Positions 1 to 11,665 of a stretch of DNA of 64,000 bases are shown here, piece after piece (the stretch's first letter is position 1; every line of letters begins with the position of its first letter). The notes beneath the pieces are model-generated. The model was given only the letters and a program-made list of their open reading frames with translations, searched no databases and had not been told where the DNA came from. The DNA is from Mytilisepta virgata (lineage: Eukaryota; Mollusca; Bivalvia; Mytilida; Mytilidae). Both the position numbers and the translations under genes were made by a program. Location: NCBI GenBank assembly GCA_028015205.1, contig CM051516.1, forward strand, positions 50,472,230-50,536,229, written 5' to 3'.

Positions 1-19
1 TGCAGTGGCAATTATTATA

Positions 20-210
20 TGTGTATCAGGCCATGAATACATATATATTGATGCTATATGAACATGTACCCTGCTTTGTACTACATGACATGCTAAGTCG
101 GATTTTTAATGTGCCTGCTTACAAAATAACACATAGTAGAAAGACATGTCACCAAAGACGGACAATTATCGGGTAGTCCAACTCTGAACTAATAACTCTA
201 TGCTCTTACT
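20..210 (-). repeat. Diverged fragment of the SINE seen at 1663-2020
   Basis: Shares the block CCCTGCTTTGTACTA and CGGATTTTTAATGTGC with the SINE body downstream, at lower identity. It lacks the tRNA-like head and lies next to the last visible USP exon. A (TA)n run at 221-238 follows. Confidence 0.6.
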
Positions 211-276
211 TCTATATATTAGTTATATATATATATATAGTTCAATACCATATTGAAGTTAATTTAGACTACAAAC

Positions 277-364
277 CTTAATTTCCTCCATTTTCATACT
301 ATCCAATAAATATCTGAGTAATTCATGACTATCTTGCTGTTGGTATCCTCTAAATCTTTGAGAG
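277..364 (-). CDS. USP16: USP16/45-like coding exon 10 (last one visible)
   Basis: 88 bp encoding [19 protein letters not shown] and SMKMEEIK, with an AAG acceptor and a GTTTGT donor. The phase-2 join to the previous exon reads VCK-N-SQRF, aligning with VCKKAVRF of human USP16. The remainder of the gene continues beyond base 1. Confidence 0.92.
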
Positions 365-3300
365 CTTGATAAGATAATGTCATTATTAAGCAATTATATA
401 CATTTACTATTAATTACCAATATTTCACAATAATTTATTAACTGCTGAGAAAATTCATGGAATTGACATAAATAACATGTACCGTATTTTTCGGACTATT
501 GGTCGATACTTTGTTTCTAGAAAGTCCTATCCTCGACCTATAGAGCGAATCGACCAATCTAAGGCTAAAATCTCAAATATCTGAAGTTCGAGTAAAAAAA
601 TCCATCAAAAACGTCATGTTGAAATGAAAAAATCACTGACAATTTTCGTTTTCTGTTTTAGGTTGAAGATAGAGGGTAGTTACCTGATGTTCTTGTTTGT
701 TATTTATGCAAATAAAACAATAAATAAAGATTTATTTCGTATATTTTGTCTTTATTGACTTTGATAAAGTAGCTCTTTTGTGCATGGGAAGTTCAAAGTG
801 ATACGTTAAAGTCAAACCGTATCCGGAGACATTTGATCTTTGGCAACATTTGAAGGAAATTTGTGGGTTTGTTTGACAGGGTTTATCATCTTTATACATA
901 TTAAGTTTATGAGGAAACAAACTGAATTCATCCTTGCATCTTTTTACCATTTCGATCGTAATTCATATTTGCCGCCTTCAACACGTTTAACTACACATGC
1001 GTAATATAACACAATATTGTCAAAATGGCGACGTGCAAATTTGCAAATCTTATTTCATTTTCGATGGATAAAAACAGAAAAATAAACATAATATAAGTTG
1101 TTTATTTATTTTTAAGACACAAAGGTGAAATTGAAAACAAGGTCACTATGTAATCAAGCAAAACTCTTTGTCGGAACATTTAATCACAAAACATTGGACG
1201 CCGAGAGGGGACAGGTAAAAACTTCAAACACTTAATTAAACATAATGGTAGCTGAACAATGACTGGGTTCTGAATTGTTTTGACAACTTCATTGGAATTC
1301 ATCAAATTTGACACTTGAACACAAATCACAAGTTAATAACTGGAGATCAAACACACGTGCTAATTTGTCATCCTTCATCAGAAATAAACCAACAAACGAA
1401 ACAAAATATATTTTTATTACATAAATATATATATAAAACAATTATATATAACAATATTAAAATATATAAAGAAAATTGTCAGCTTTAATGAGCTTATACT
1501 CACCGATACCTACCCTTTGGATCTGACGATCGTTCTTCGACCTATGTGGCAAATCGACCTATCTAAGACCTAAAACTCATTTTTGACTGAAAAAGAGCAA
1601 TTCGACCTATAGTCCCTATAGACCAATAGTCCGAAAAATACGGTAGACATTATTGACTGGGATGGATGGATGGATGAATTGTTGTTTAACATCCATTGGC
1701 AGCCAGGTGCATATCAAGACGAGAACATGTATGATAGAGATTATGATCCCTGCTTTGTACTAGCCGACACGTTGAACCGGATTTTTAATGTGCTAGCTCA
1801 CGAGGTAACTGTCCGCAGGAAGACATACCCCCCCACTCTGACACATTATACTGACTCCGAGCCGACCAGTAGATATTTGCTCTTACTCCTAGATGCCGCA
1901 TGCTTGGCAGAGAAGCAGCAAATACCAATTTTAATGTCTTTGGTTTGACCCGGCCGGGGATCGAACCTGTGACCTGCCGCACTTGAGGAGAGAATGCTAC
2001 CACGAGACAACCGAGGCGATTTATTGACTGGGACAATTCATCATTTTCCATTAATATTATAAATAAGATATACAGTAATTTGCAGAAGAAGATCATTTTT
2101 TATGAAATACATGCATACAAATAGATAATACAATAGCTATAGTGGTTCTGTTAAATTTGTTTTCAAATATGTCTTTAATCAGAGAGAGAAAGAGCTTCCA
2201 ACCACAAGAAGCCTTTTATGGTAGAGCTGCACACCAATTAACTTTGGCTTTGCATATGTCATATGTAAATTTCTTCAGCTTATTATTTCTTAACCATCTT
2301 ACACATTCATGAAAACAAGCATCTACAGGAATGCATCTAAAAACAGAAACATTCCTTTCAGCATTTAACCTAACCTTAAATTATACACTCCTAATCTTTT
2401 TGTCTTACTTTTTACAGACTTGACTAAATAACACACTTGGATTAACTGTACTGCTTCGACTAGAACTATTATTCATTTCTTGTAGAAATGATACCAAGGC
2501 CTGAGTCAATGGTCCAGCTTCTGGTAGAACTATTTCAATAGGAATCTGAAATAAATGAAAGAGTAAATAATTTACAGATTTGACCATTTGCTCACTTGAC
2601 TCAAAATTTACATTTATTTCATGTCTAATTCATTTTAATTTTGTCAGCAAGAATTTTTTTCACTTGAATTATTATTTTAATTTTAGTTTTAATTAGTTCC
2701 TAAGAAAAACCAAGAGGATGTTATTTATTTTCATCTCAGCTCTGCTTCATTAAACATAAACAGTGGCTTCTGATTGGTTACTTCCGCAGATCATGGAAGT
2801 GATGATGCCTCCAAAATAAACCCATCATCAATGTACATGTAAAACAATTCAATAACATAATTTACCCGCAATAACAAAATCATAGTGTTCATTTACAAAT
2901 TAAAATTATAAGCAAATTTGAGATTTTGGTAATATATCAGAACTTAACTATTAAATGAAAAACAAACAGAAAATGCCTATTTGTTTTACAACAAGAGTGG
3001 ACATACTACATGTCTTCCCTGAGTATGCACATGGACACAAAATAATGATTATCTGATACCCGACATTGCAAGTCAAAGGAAAATGTGTTAAAAGAAATAG
3101 TAATGGTCAGGCGATAATTTTTCTGAAAAATCTCATGCATGTCATTCAAGCCTAAAACTGTGTCCAAGGTGAGCTGACAGGTCTCAGACTGGTAGGTTTA
3201 TATATAATACATTTATAAAATTTGTTGAGAAATGGACTTTTTTGTAAAAATGGGACAAGAGCCACTCAAGCCTAAAATTGAGGTCAATTTGGATATAGGT

Positions 3301-6300
3301 ATTACAGCTACAGAAAAATGGACTTAATAATGAATATGTGACTCAAGTCTGAAATTCAAGTCAAAGTCTCAAACAGCCATCCATCCACCAAGAACTATCT
3401 ATTGACCAAATATGGTTGGTTTATGTATTGCAGTTGCTGAGAAATGGATATTATCCCAAAACGTGAAACAAGTCAGTGAAGCATGAAATAGAGGTCAAAG
3501 GTAAGGTGTCAGATGTTGAAGTGGTATATACTAAGAACTATCAACCAAATAATGTGGGTCTCCTTACAAATGTAGTACAGTTGCTGAGAAATAGACTAAA
3601 TCATGAAAGTGTATATTAAGTCACTCAAGCATGAAATTCAGGTCAAGTTCAGCTGACAGGTGTTAGATTGGCATGTATTCACTAATTCCTACCTACAGAC
3701 CAAATATGATGGGCCTAGGTAATATAGTTGCTGAGAAATGGAAAATCTCAAAAATGTAACATAAGTCACTCAAGCACAAAATTGAGGTCAGGGACCAGAG
3801 ACAGGTGTCAGACTGGCATTTGTCCACTAAGAACTATCTACTGACCAAATATGGTGGGTCCAGGTATTAAAGTTGCTGAGAAATGGACCTTATCTCAAAA
3901 ATATTACAAAGTCACTCAAGCATGCAATTGAGGTCATAGTCCAGAGACAGGTGTCAGACTTGCATTTACCCACTAAGAACTATCTATACACCAAACATGG
4001 TGGGTCTAGGTATTACAGTTGCTGAAAAATCTACTTAATCAAGAAATTTGGTTGAAAGTCACTCAACCATGAAATTGAGGTCAAGGTCCACAGACAAGTG
4101 TCAGACTGGCTTGTACCCACCAAGAACTATCAATAGACCAAATACTGTGGGTTGAACTATTACAGTTTCAGAGAAATTGACTTAATCGCAAAAATGTGAT
4201 GCAGGTCACTCAAGCATGAAATTGAGGTCAAGGTCAAAAGGCATTGTCAGACTGATATGTACCCACCAAGAACTATCTATTGACCAATTATGGTGGGTCC
4301 AGGTATTCTAGTTTCTGAGAAATGGACTTAACCACGAAAATGTGACGAAGTCACTCAAGCAATAAATTGAGGTCAAGGTCCCAAGCCAGGTGTCAGACTG
4401 GAATGTACCGACTAAGAACTATCTATAGACCAAATATGGTTGGCCTAGGTATTACAGTTGCTGAGAAATGAATTTAACCACGAAACTTGGATGCAGATTT
4501 TACATTTATGTTTATGAAATCAGTGAACTATGAAAATGAGGTCAGGGTCACAAGACAAGTATACTGCGGCAAACCTTATACGATTAAGCTATCTGTGGAC
4601 CATAAATCTTAATTGTAGGTATTATATGTGCAAAGTTATTACAGTTTTAAAAAAGTTTACAGCGTCGTCGCAGCCGGAAAGTAACACCTACATGTACATG
4701 TGTATATCTGACCTTTGCGACTATTCATCGCAGGCAAGACAAAAACTAACCACATGCATGATATAGTGGTAGTTTCTTACAATAATCTTATGTCAGTATT
4801 TATTCTCTACTTAATTATAATGAAACTACCAAAAAAAATTGTGTCATTCTCCATAATATTACAGAATTTTTTTATAATTTTTTTGCACAAATGAATTTCT
4901 CCATTTGGGTAAACAACCAATATCCAGCCATCGGAGAGTATAAAAAAAAGTGTATCAAAAGTGTAGAAACCATTATACCAGGACATTTATCTATCTACAA
5001 TATTTCAATAATTATAATGTATCCTCTAATTCTGTGCGCATTTATATATCTCTTGACCCGTTTGATAAGTTTTGATATCACAACACATTGGATAATGAAT
5101 GCTCATGAAATTTTCTGCCAAAAAACAATTGGAAGACCTCTCAGAGTTTTACATAGTCATTAGAGAAAAAGACTGTAAAACTCTTGACGCATGAATTATG
5201 AAATTTACCCACTCTCAATAATTAAATTTCATAATCAACTGGTCAACGTTGTAGAATCTATATTCATCAATGCTACCAATTTCAATTTTTTAACTAAGTG
5301 TTTTAAACCTGTGTGATATGAGAATGACTTAATATACTGTGAAACAATTATTGTTCATGGTACACCATTTTCGTGGATTTCACACACAGATCAATCTATG
5401 AATTCAAGAATCCAATGAAATATGAATTATTCTATCAATATTATCATGGATTATTTAAGCCCTAAACAGTTTTTTATACAGTGAAATTTAGCAAATGCAA
5501 TCAGATCATTGACAAATCTTCTAAGAAAATCTATTGCAATGAAAATTGTTTATCTACTTTTTTCAAACATTTTTTTTTCAAATACAGTTGCTTTCTATTT
5601 CAAATATTTATGAAAAATCCACAAAATTTTGAACCCATAAATATGCCCCTTTCAGTAATCCATGAAAATTGATGTCAACAAAAACACACTGAATCCACAG
5701 TATTTCTGCATTATACCAGTTCCTTGATTTTAGACGATTTATCGTTATCTTCATCATCAGTACTTTCATCTGAGTCAGTAAGTTGTTTGGAATCTATACT
5801 AAAAGATCTCCCTTTTTTACTTCTGTCCTGTACTAAACTGTCTAAACTTTGTGTCTGTGTTAAATTCTGTAAGTAAAGGGATAAATTTTTGGTGACTGCA
5901 ATGTGATGAAAATTGTAGCATTACTGACCATTTTTATGTCTCTAATTAATGGTGTTTTATAATGCTTTCAGCGCAGTTAGTAATACAATGGCGACCAGTT
6001 ACTATTGGTGCATCCGAGTGCCTGCAGAGAATCATACTCATCAACAGGAAAACTGACATTATGGTTATGAATTACAATTCCAGAATTATGGCTTAAAGGT
6101 CATTCACACCTCTGCATGAGTTGTGCTTAAAACTCACAACCTAATTGTCCTTACACTAGTGATCACAGCATTTTGACAAAGAACCATAACCATTTAGTCT
6201 TGTGTACTTTTGTTGTAGATGTCTTATATTTATAATGATCAAAGTTAAAATGTAGAAATTGTTGGTTATACAAATCTTGGTAGTGATATATATTTAAATT

Positions 6301-9300
6301 GCACTATTTATACAACTGTTAATTTAATAAAAGAACAATATGTTTCTCTTTGAATACAAAAAGTCAATAAAGTGCTCTGTTGTCTAATTCTTACCTGCAT
6401 GACTGCATTAAAGAAACAGGTATTCCCAAGATTACTTAAACCCTGTAAAAAAAAAAATTTTTTTAATAAGTAATTATTTTTATAGTACAGCTCGTTTTAG
6501 AGGTAAAAATCTTATTTTTTATGATATGTAGTTTGACATTAATAGACTTTTTTTTCAAATGCCTCTTGGAAAACACAACATACTTTGTGTACAAAACTTA
6601 CAAAATCTGTAAAGAATCACCATTTAAATGTACATTTCATTATGCCTCTTTTACATGTAAGTACAGCAGTGTTCTCCCCAGAAATTTTGGATAGCACAGT
6701 GGTAACCTTGAGCCAGGTGTCAGACTGACATGTACCCACTAAGAACTATCTATAGACCAAATATGGTTGGCCTAGGTATTATAGTTTCTGAGAAATGGAT
6801 TTAACCACGCAACTTGGATGCAGATTTTACATTTATGTTTATGAAGTCAGTGAAATCAAAAGCTGACGAACAAAATTGTCTGGACTTTTTATTCTAGTTA
6901 TTACAGAAGCAAAACATAAGTTCTTCATGGTAGAAAAATAGCTTCTTACATTGTTATGAGTGGATTGTTAGATTTCTCCAATAGAGGCTCGTGTCTTAAT
7001 TTCCGTAATTTAACTATCGAGATTGGAGAAATCCAATAATTCACGAGTCATAATGTAAGATGATGTTTCTCTAATTTTCAAAATGTTTCAAAAACTGGTC
7101 AACGTCTTCATATTCTCCCAACGTTTTCCCATCACTATGGTCACCAGTATGTATTCATGTGAATCTTGTATTAAAAAACATCCGACACTTTCCAAGTATT
7201 AAATACAAATTTTTATTAAATATAACTTAACAACGTCATTGTTAAACACAGTAGATTATTTCCATATGCCAGTTGTTATTTAATCTGGAACTATTTTTCC
7301 TAGAGGGAGTTGTATTTCACAACAGCTGTCATAATGGCGGACGGAAAGGAACATGCAGAAGAACACGGCATGTTCAGGTTTAACCCTTATTGAATCCTAT
7401 CTAAAGAAATTTTTTGAAGTTCTACTTCATTTCTTTGACAATATCTGATATGTTAAACTCTTATAACGGAACTGAGCATGATGTAACACTTTTCATGTTT
7501 TTTCTTTAAAAATAGTCTATCATCTTTATTCAAAATTAATCAAAGCTGGCCTTCAGTGGGTAATTGGAAAAGATTATTCAAGATTAATATATTAGCATAT
7601 TAAAACTGCAAAATTCTTCTAAAGTTCCTAAAATCCAGTACAATAGATTTTCATACAAATTGACTGGTATCTATGAAAATGAAATTCCTCTAGAGAATTA
7701 TCTAATGACATACTTTCAATTTATGACAAATGCCAGGTGTTGGACCTTTAGGGGTCAAAGGTCGATTTGTTGTTTCCTTCACTTGATCCACAGTACTACT
7801 GGCAGATGCTCCTAAACTACTGCTTCTTTTTGCTGAAAAAGATAATTTAAATTGCTTTACACATTTTGTTCAGAAATATGTTGTTTATTTATTGTTCCAA
7901 ATTTTTGATATATTCAACAATGATATTTCAAAATGCTTTACAATGATATTAAAAGTTTAAGCTTAAAGTAAGCTTTTATTTCAATGAGAAAGTATGTCCA
8001 TACAGCAAGACAAACTTATTAATACCTCCATTCAGAACAAAGAACTTATATTTACTGTAATACGGACCAGATTCTATAACTGGCAATCCTGATTGTTTTC
8101 TTAAGTGATCCATACATTCTAATATCTTCTTATTTTTTTCTACAGGTACACCATCATCACATTTATAACACCTGGAAACAAATATATCATATAATTGGTT
8201 TTTCTCCCTCAAATTTAAAATTTGAAATGCAAAAAACAAATGCTTTATTTCACAAAATCTTCATAGTAAAAATTTGTCAAATTGCCTCAAAATAAGAGGT
8301 GCACATCTTCAAAATGTATAAAAAACACTATGCAGACTTTTAAAAATATTGGTTTAGTACAGTCGGAGTTACAGATTACACAAAGCATGCACTGTTCATA
8401 GCATGTATTGCTGAGAAATGCTCAACATGCAAAAAATCACAGTAAAAATTTGTCAAATTTATCCAAAATAGGAGATGCACATCTTTAATATGTATATAAA
8501 CACAATGCATTGGTTCAATACAGTCCTAGTTTCAGATTACACAAAGTATATACCCATAAGCGTGACGGATGGACAGATGGACTCGAGCAGCTACAAGACC
8601 TCCTTTCACCATTGGTGATGCAGCTAAAAACTCACATTTTTAATGTATATTTACATGTCCGATTTATCTAGAGCTGTGTTTATTCTTAGATGGGGAGAGG
8701 AAGGTTTGCGGTAAGCCAAGTATTTTAACTACCAATAATATTACTTAATCAGTTTTCAACACTTTCATTATTCTTCCTTTGATATTTAATTTAACTTTTA
8801 ACATGTTTAATACCCAAGCCGTTGCCTCATTCTTAAGTACTTGGTAAAATCATTGCCAAGTGATCAGAAAATTCATGCTATATTTTTAAACACAAAATAA
8901 TACTTTAATAGAATTAATTTAATAAACAGAACCAATAATAGACTAGTATATAAGAGGTAAAGTAACATTTTGAATTATAATATTTTTAAAACCTATTTTC
9001 AATTTTTAACAGATCTCTGATCGCAATAATAAAACTTCTTTTTACACATGCGGCGATCACAATAATCAAACAACACAATCACAGTAATAAATGCGTGTGA
9101 AAATTTCTGAATTTACAGTATGTATCTTTTAGAAATAAAACATATCTAACATAAAATAAAAAATTCGGTAAGTGCATCATACCTTACTTGATTTATGAAA
9201 TTCTCAAACCTTCTTTTATAAATGTCAATTTACTTGGGAGTAAAAAAGGTGGGATGTCAAACACAACATGCACAAGGACAATAAACAGTGAACTAAGTGT

Positions 9301-11065
9301 TCACACAGCTAGAAAGGTAACGAAAAAACCAATACGCTTTCCTCCTATTTGAAAAATAAAAGACTTTTGTATTACCATGTAGACCAGGAAGAGGTGTTGA
9401 TAACAATACAATGACTAGTAGATCTGGGAGTTTCATAATGTTTCAATGCATGTTTCTCATAGGAATTTCTGTCACAACCCTGAAATAAAAAATATAGCTT
9501 TAAATAATAATTACACCTGATAAAGATCAATCTAGAAATGCACACTGTATGTATTGACAGTATGCATTCAATTTTTTTTACTGTACAAATTAGCAATATT
9601 TGGAGTTGTCATCATTGGCAAGCATTTGGCCTGCAAGTGAACATTTTTCTCTCATTTTATGAAACAGGAACTAAAAAACTTAATTAAAAAATACCACAAA
9701 ACATAGTAACATATGATATTTACCTGATGTCCACACTGTAGACAGACCCACATGCTAGGTTCTATCTCACTTAACAGGCTATCTTCGGGGACTGCCTCAC
9801 TTGCTGCCATGCCATCAGATGATCTATCACGTCTGCTACTACTGGATTCTTTGTTACAAGACTATAAAAATGATAAGAGAACAAAGAAAAAAATACATAA
9901 AGGAAAAAGGAATGAACTAGTATTAGTAAAAAATTCTGTGTCATTACAAAAAGAGTTCTCTGAATCTAACAACTCTTTACAGCTACATGTATCTTAATTT
10001 TGAATTTGACCTTTTCTGTCTCAAAGGATGACTAGACAGATCATTGTTTTCAGAAGAAAGTCTATTATAAACTTTAAAGAATTTTTAATTCCTAATGAAC
10101 ACGGTAGTGGAGAACTTTTTTATTTCTCATACAATACTTATTATCAAAGAACTAGATATGAACACCTCATAAAAAATCTCTATGAACTTTCCAAGTCCCC
10201 CTTTTCGCAAAATTTTGTTTTCTGACAATACTGCATCTTTTAATATCTTTACTCAATTACACATATATATATAGCAAACATAGAGAAGTATGTACACACG
10301 TTTACATGTATCTTACTTATACTAAGATAAATTAAAGCTAAATTGTAACCTCATGGCTAAAATTAGTTGTTTATACCTTTCAAGAAGGTGTATTGCTCCA
10401 CCCTCTATAATTTCCTATATTTAACTTACTGTGCATTCTCCAAAGTTGAGTTTACATAATCCCTTCTTCATCTGTGCAAAGTTTACAGACATGTTGACAT
10501 GGTTACATGATGGGACTGAAAGGTAACAAATCTATTAATATTTTCTAATGCCTAGTTACAAATTCTATAACTTAACCATTTACATAAATTATCACATTAT
10601 AAGCAAATGCATTATTCCAACAATTGTACCTTATGAGGTATAAAAATATTCAAATTTTTATTAAAACTGTATGGAAATTTTGGAAATTTTAGAAAGTACA
10701 AATCCATTTTGTGAACGAAGGGTTACCAAAAATAAAAGAGAATTCTCAGTGTCAAAAGAAAAAAATTAAAAGACTAAATTTTAACTGACAACTGATATGC
10801 ATCAATTATACTCTTAACTTTGTTGTAGCTGGTTAATGAAGGTGGCAAAGATAATCTGTACATATATGTTTATGAATTGTTTGTGTACCATTTAACAGAT
10901 ATTATTACTGGTTTTCTGTAACACCTCTATTATTAACTTAACAATACATGACTTACCTGAGCCATCATCAGATGAATCTGATGCCTCCTTTTGCTTTCTT
11001 ATTTTGTGTTTTTTATTCTTTCCCATACTGTAAGATGGTGTAGTTTCTGTTGCCTGTACTCTCAT
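277..11065 (-). CDS. USP16: USP16/USP45-like ubiquitin carboxyl-terminal hydrolase, 5' part of a spliced gene (3' part outside window)
   Basis: Spliced cysteine protease that removes ubiquitin; vertebrate USP16 acts on histone H2A and USP45 on ERCC1. Ten coding exons on the minus strand join in frame and give 362 residues from the Met at 11026. The N-terminal half is a ZnF-UBP domain: likely zinc ligands are C27, H29, C51, C54, C92, C95, C100, H108, H112, H121, C134 and C137. An acidic/Ser-rich linker follows, then the catalytic Cys box [16 protein letters not shown] (C230), GPLTQAL, LFSQVCK and [15 protein letters not shown]. The His and Asp boxes lie left of base 1. An upstream in-frame Met at 11065 would add 13 residues; Met 11026 is preferred because MGKNKK resembles the vertebrate MGKKR start. 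USP16 and USP45 are vertebrate duplicates, so this is probably their single invertebrate counterpart. Introns are repeat-rich. Domain identity is secure; exact 5' end is not. Confidence 0.93.
480..1645. mobile_element. Terminal-inverted-repeat DNA element, about 1.17 kb, non-autonomous
   Basis: Ends are inverted copies of TACCGTATTTTTCGGACTAT plus the following TGGTC. Inside each end lies a same-orientation direct repeat built around CGACC, AATCGACC and ATCTAAG (about 534-590 and 1537-1590). No transposase-like ORF is visible. ACAT flanks both ends and may be a short target-site duplication. Superfamily not assigned. It lies in the USP intron between exons 9 and 10. Confidence 0.7.
1663..2020 (-). 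mobile_element. tRNA-derived SINE with 13-bp target-site duplication
   Basis: Read on the minus strand, it begins with a tRNA-like head: box-A-like TCGTGGTAGCATTC, then box B GGTTCGATCC at 1967-1958. The tail is a (ATCC)n simple repeat. It is flanked by perfect copies of TTATTGACTGGGA at 1650-1662 and 2021-2033, which define a complete retroposed copy of 358 bp. The open reading frames across it are chance. It lies in a USP intron. Confidence 0.88.
2409..2545 (-). CDS. USP16: USP16/45-like coding exon 9
   Basis: Encodes [18 protein letters not shown] and [11 protein letters not shown], matching the USP16 region between the Cys box and the QQQDSHELL block. Acceptor TTTCAG, donor GTAAGA, ends in phase 2. 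The preceding 3.2-kb intron contains a Helentron-like element. Confidence 0.94.
2992..4741 (-). mobile_element. Helentron-like non-autonomous element, family 3, with 147-bp tandem array
   Basis: Minus-strand 5' end is GTCTTGCCTG followed by a TGCGA...TCGCA hairpin (about 4718-4741). The 3' end is a GACATGTAGTATGTC hairpin followed by CACTCTTG and then TT. A subterminal CAGGGAAGACAT near 3020 is the near-inverse of the 5' terminus (asymmetric inverted repeats). The interior is about nine tandem units of 145-147 bp (about 3160-4530) sharing AAGAACTATCTAT, CCAAATATGG and TGAGAAATGGA. These features match Helentron/HINE architecture; no protein is encoded. Confidence 0.72.
3160..4535. repeat. Tandem array, 145-147 bp unit, about nine copies
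   Basis: The GTTGCTGAGAAAT-like motif recurs at 3433, 3580, 3727, 3872, 4018, 4165, 4311 and 4457. Units have diverged from one another. Several contain CCAAATATGG or CCAATTATGG. Confidence 0.9.
5717..5866 (-). CDS. USP16: USP16/45-like coding exon 8
   Basis: 150 bp, phase 0 at both ends. Begins [12 protein letters not shown] directly after the Cys box, as in USP16 (NLSQT...), then a basic stretch and an acidic run ([11 protein letters not shown]). Acceptor TTACAG, donor GTATAA. Confidence 0.9.
5950..6150 (+). repeat. Highly diverged copy of mussel-type interspersed repeat R1
   Basis: Matches copies at 12118-12466 and 15478-15668 only in scattered blocks (TTTCAGC, GGCGACCAGTTACTATTGGTG, AGGAAAACTGACA, CTCACAACC). 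This appears to be the oldest of the three copies in the window. Confidence 0.6.
6395..6442 (-). CDS. USP16: USP16/45-like coding exon 7 (catalytic cysteine box)
   Basis: A 48-bp micro-exon, phase 0 at both ends, encoding exactly [16 protein letters not shown]. This is the Cys box of USP-family proteases; the nucleophile is C230 in the assembled protein. Skipping it would preserve frame but remove catalysis. Confidence 0.96.
6686..6855. repeat. Single dispersed unit of the 147-bp array
   Basis: Nearly identical to the last array unit at 4385-4535, including AACTTGGATGCAGATTTTAC. It sits alone in the USP intron upstream of exon 7 and has no recognisable element ends. Confidence 0.85.
6936..7070. 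repeat. Foldback repeat (imperfect inverted arms)
   Basis: The left arm with GATTTCTCCAAT is inverted in the right arm as ATTGGAGAAATC, with further matches CTTACATT / AATGTAAG. It forms a hairpin of about 50-bp imperfect arms in a USP intron. Confidence 0.75.
7076..7713. other. Intronic stretch without recognised features
   Basis: USP intron 6 apart from the foldback and repeats described separately. AT-rich; no exon-like reading frame with splice signals was found. Confidence 0.6.
7714..7832 (-). CDS. USP16: USP16/45-like coding exon 6 (linker)
   Basis: Polar Ser/Thr-rich linker between zinc finger and protease domain, ending in ICHKLK just before the catalytic exon. The TTTTTCAG acceptor and GTATGT donor keep the reading frame. 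The assignment rests on frame and position, because linkers are poorly conserved. Confidence 0.82.
8026..8171 (-). CDS. USP16: USP16/45-like coding exon 5 (end of ZnF-UBP)
   Basis: Encodes [10 protein letters not shown], the final CxxC zinc ligands, and continues [20 protein letters not shown]. Acceptor TTTCCAG, donor GTATTA, ends in phase 1. Confidence 0.93.
8255..8600. repeat. Two-copy tandem repeat of about 178 bp ending in a GGACRGATGGAC tract
   Basis: AAAATTTGTCAAATT...GCACATCTT...AACAC.ATGC occurs at about 8267 and again at about 8446. It is followed by GATGGACAGATGGACTCGAG, a tract type often seen at the edge of bivalve tandem-repeat elements. No clear termini were found. Confidence 0.55.
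8601..9375. other. Intronic stretch without recognised features
   Basis: USP intron 4; AT-rich, with no repeat or exon signal that I could support. Confidence 0.6.
9376..9479 (-). CDS. USP16: USP16/45-like coding exon 4 (ZnF-UBP)
   Basis: Encodes [20 protein letters not shown] and [14 protein letters not shown], the most conserved block of the ZnF-UBP domain (Cys plus several His ligands). Acceptor is TTTCAG and donor GTAATA. Ends in phase 2, so the Trp codon is completed by the next exon. Confidence 0.96.
9724..9861 (-). CDS. USP16: USP16/45-like coding exon 3 (ZnF-UBP)
   Basis: 138 bp, phase 0 at both ends, with a TATAG acceptor and a CAG/GTAAAT donor. Begins SCNKESSSS, contains a Ser/Glu-rich loop and ends [11 protein letters not shown], the hallmark CxxC of the USP16/45 zinc finger. 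Confidence 0.93.
10430..10515 (-). CDS. USP16: USP16/45-like coding exon 2 (start of ZnF-UBP)
   Basis: Flanked by a CTTTCAG acceptor and a GTAAGT donor; phases 1 to 0. Encodes [19 protein letters not shown] and [11 protein letters not shown], which supply the first Cys-x-His pair and the first Cys of the next pair of the zinc-finger domain. Confidence 0.88.
10957..11065 (-). CDS. USP16: USP16/45-like coding exon 1
   Basis: Encodes a basic, lysine-rich N-terminus ([13 protein letters not shown]) followed by an acidic Ser/Asp stretch, ending in phase 1 at a GTAAGT donor. The probable start is 11026, with a possible upstream start at 11065. A TTGCAG acceptor just upstream (around 11091) suggests that this exon begins with 5' UTR and that a non-coding exon lies further upstream. 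Confidence 0.8.
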
Positions 11066-11361
11066 TCCTCAGTAAAAACAAACTATAATCTGCAATAGAA
11101 AACAGAGTTGTATAATTAATCTCCAATATATTAGGGAGCTAATAGATGTATTTCTCCGATACTTGACCTGTTAATTCGGTGGGATAAAGATACATAATAT
11201 TTTTAACCATTTCCCGGTGATTAAATTTCTGCATGGGAATTCCTGCCATTTTTTCATATCTATTGGAAAGATAAACTACAGAAGTTCCGAAATGGCATTC
11301 ATGCAAAAAAAATGTGTAGCAACAGCATTTTCTTAAGGTTTTTGTTGAAAATCATAGGAGA

Positions 11362-11510
11362 AACAATTCACTCATCAGTTAAGAATTTCTCAACCCTCGA
11401 TAATTAAATTTTAGATTTTATTTAACATGCTCGCTAAAGCTCGCGTTGAAAATCAAAAATGTTATATCGGGTGGAGAAATTCCATAGCTCACTCGTACCT
11501 GAAGGTGAAT
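11362..11510. repeat. Foldback repeat upstream of the USP gene
   Basis: AATTTCTCAACCCTCGAT on the left pairs imperfectly with ATCGGGTGGAGAAATT on the right, around a GCTCGC/GCTCGCG centre. Resembles the foldback at 6936-7070. Confidence 0.65.
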
Positions 11511-11665
11511 CTATATTTATCTGTTGTATATGGATATATTGAATAAGAAACCTAGAAAAACTAGCAAAGTAAATTTCCTTTTAACAGTTTAAATTCATGC
11601 ACCCAAACGAAAAGTAGTTATAGCCGATTAAGGACGCGAAGTCCAAACTGCCACGTCGTTCATAC

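Noticed and set aside
1958..2012. tRNA-like A and B boxes as a genuine tRNA gene
   Set aside because: The acceptor stem does not close, and the copy has SINE-type target-site duplications and tail.
4530..5163. Two short ORFs (78 and 90 codons)
   Set aside because: The first lies inside the Helentron-like end; the second is AT-rich with no conserved motif.
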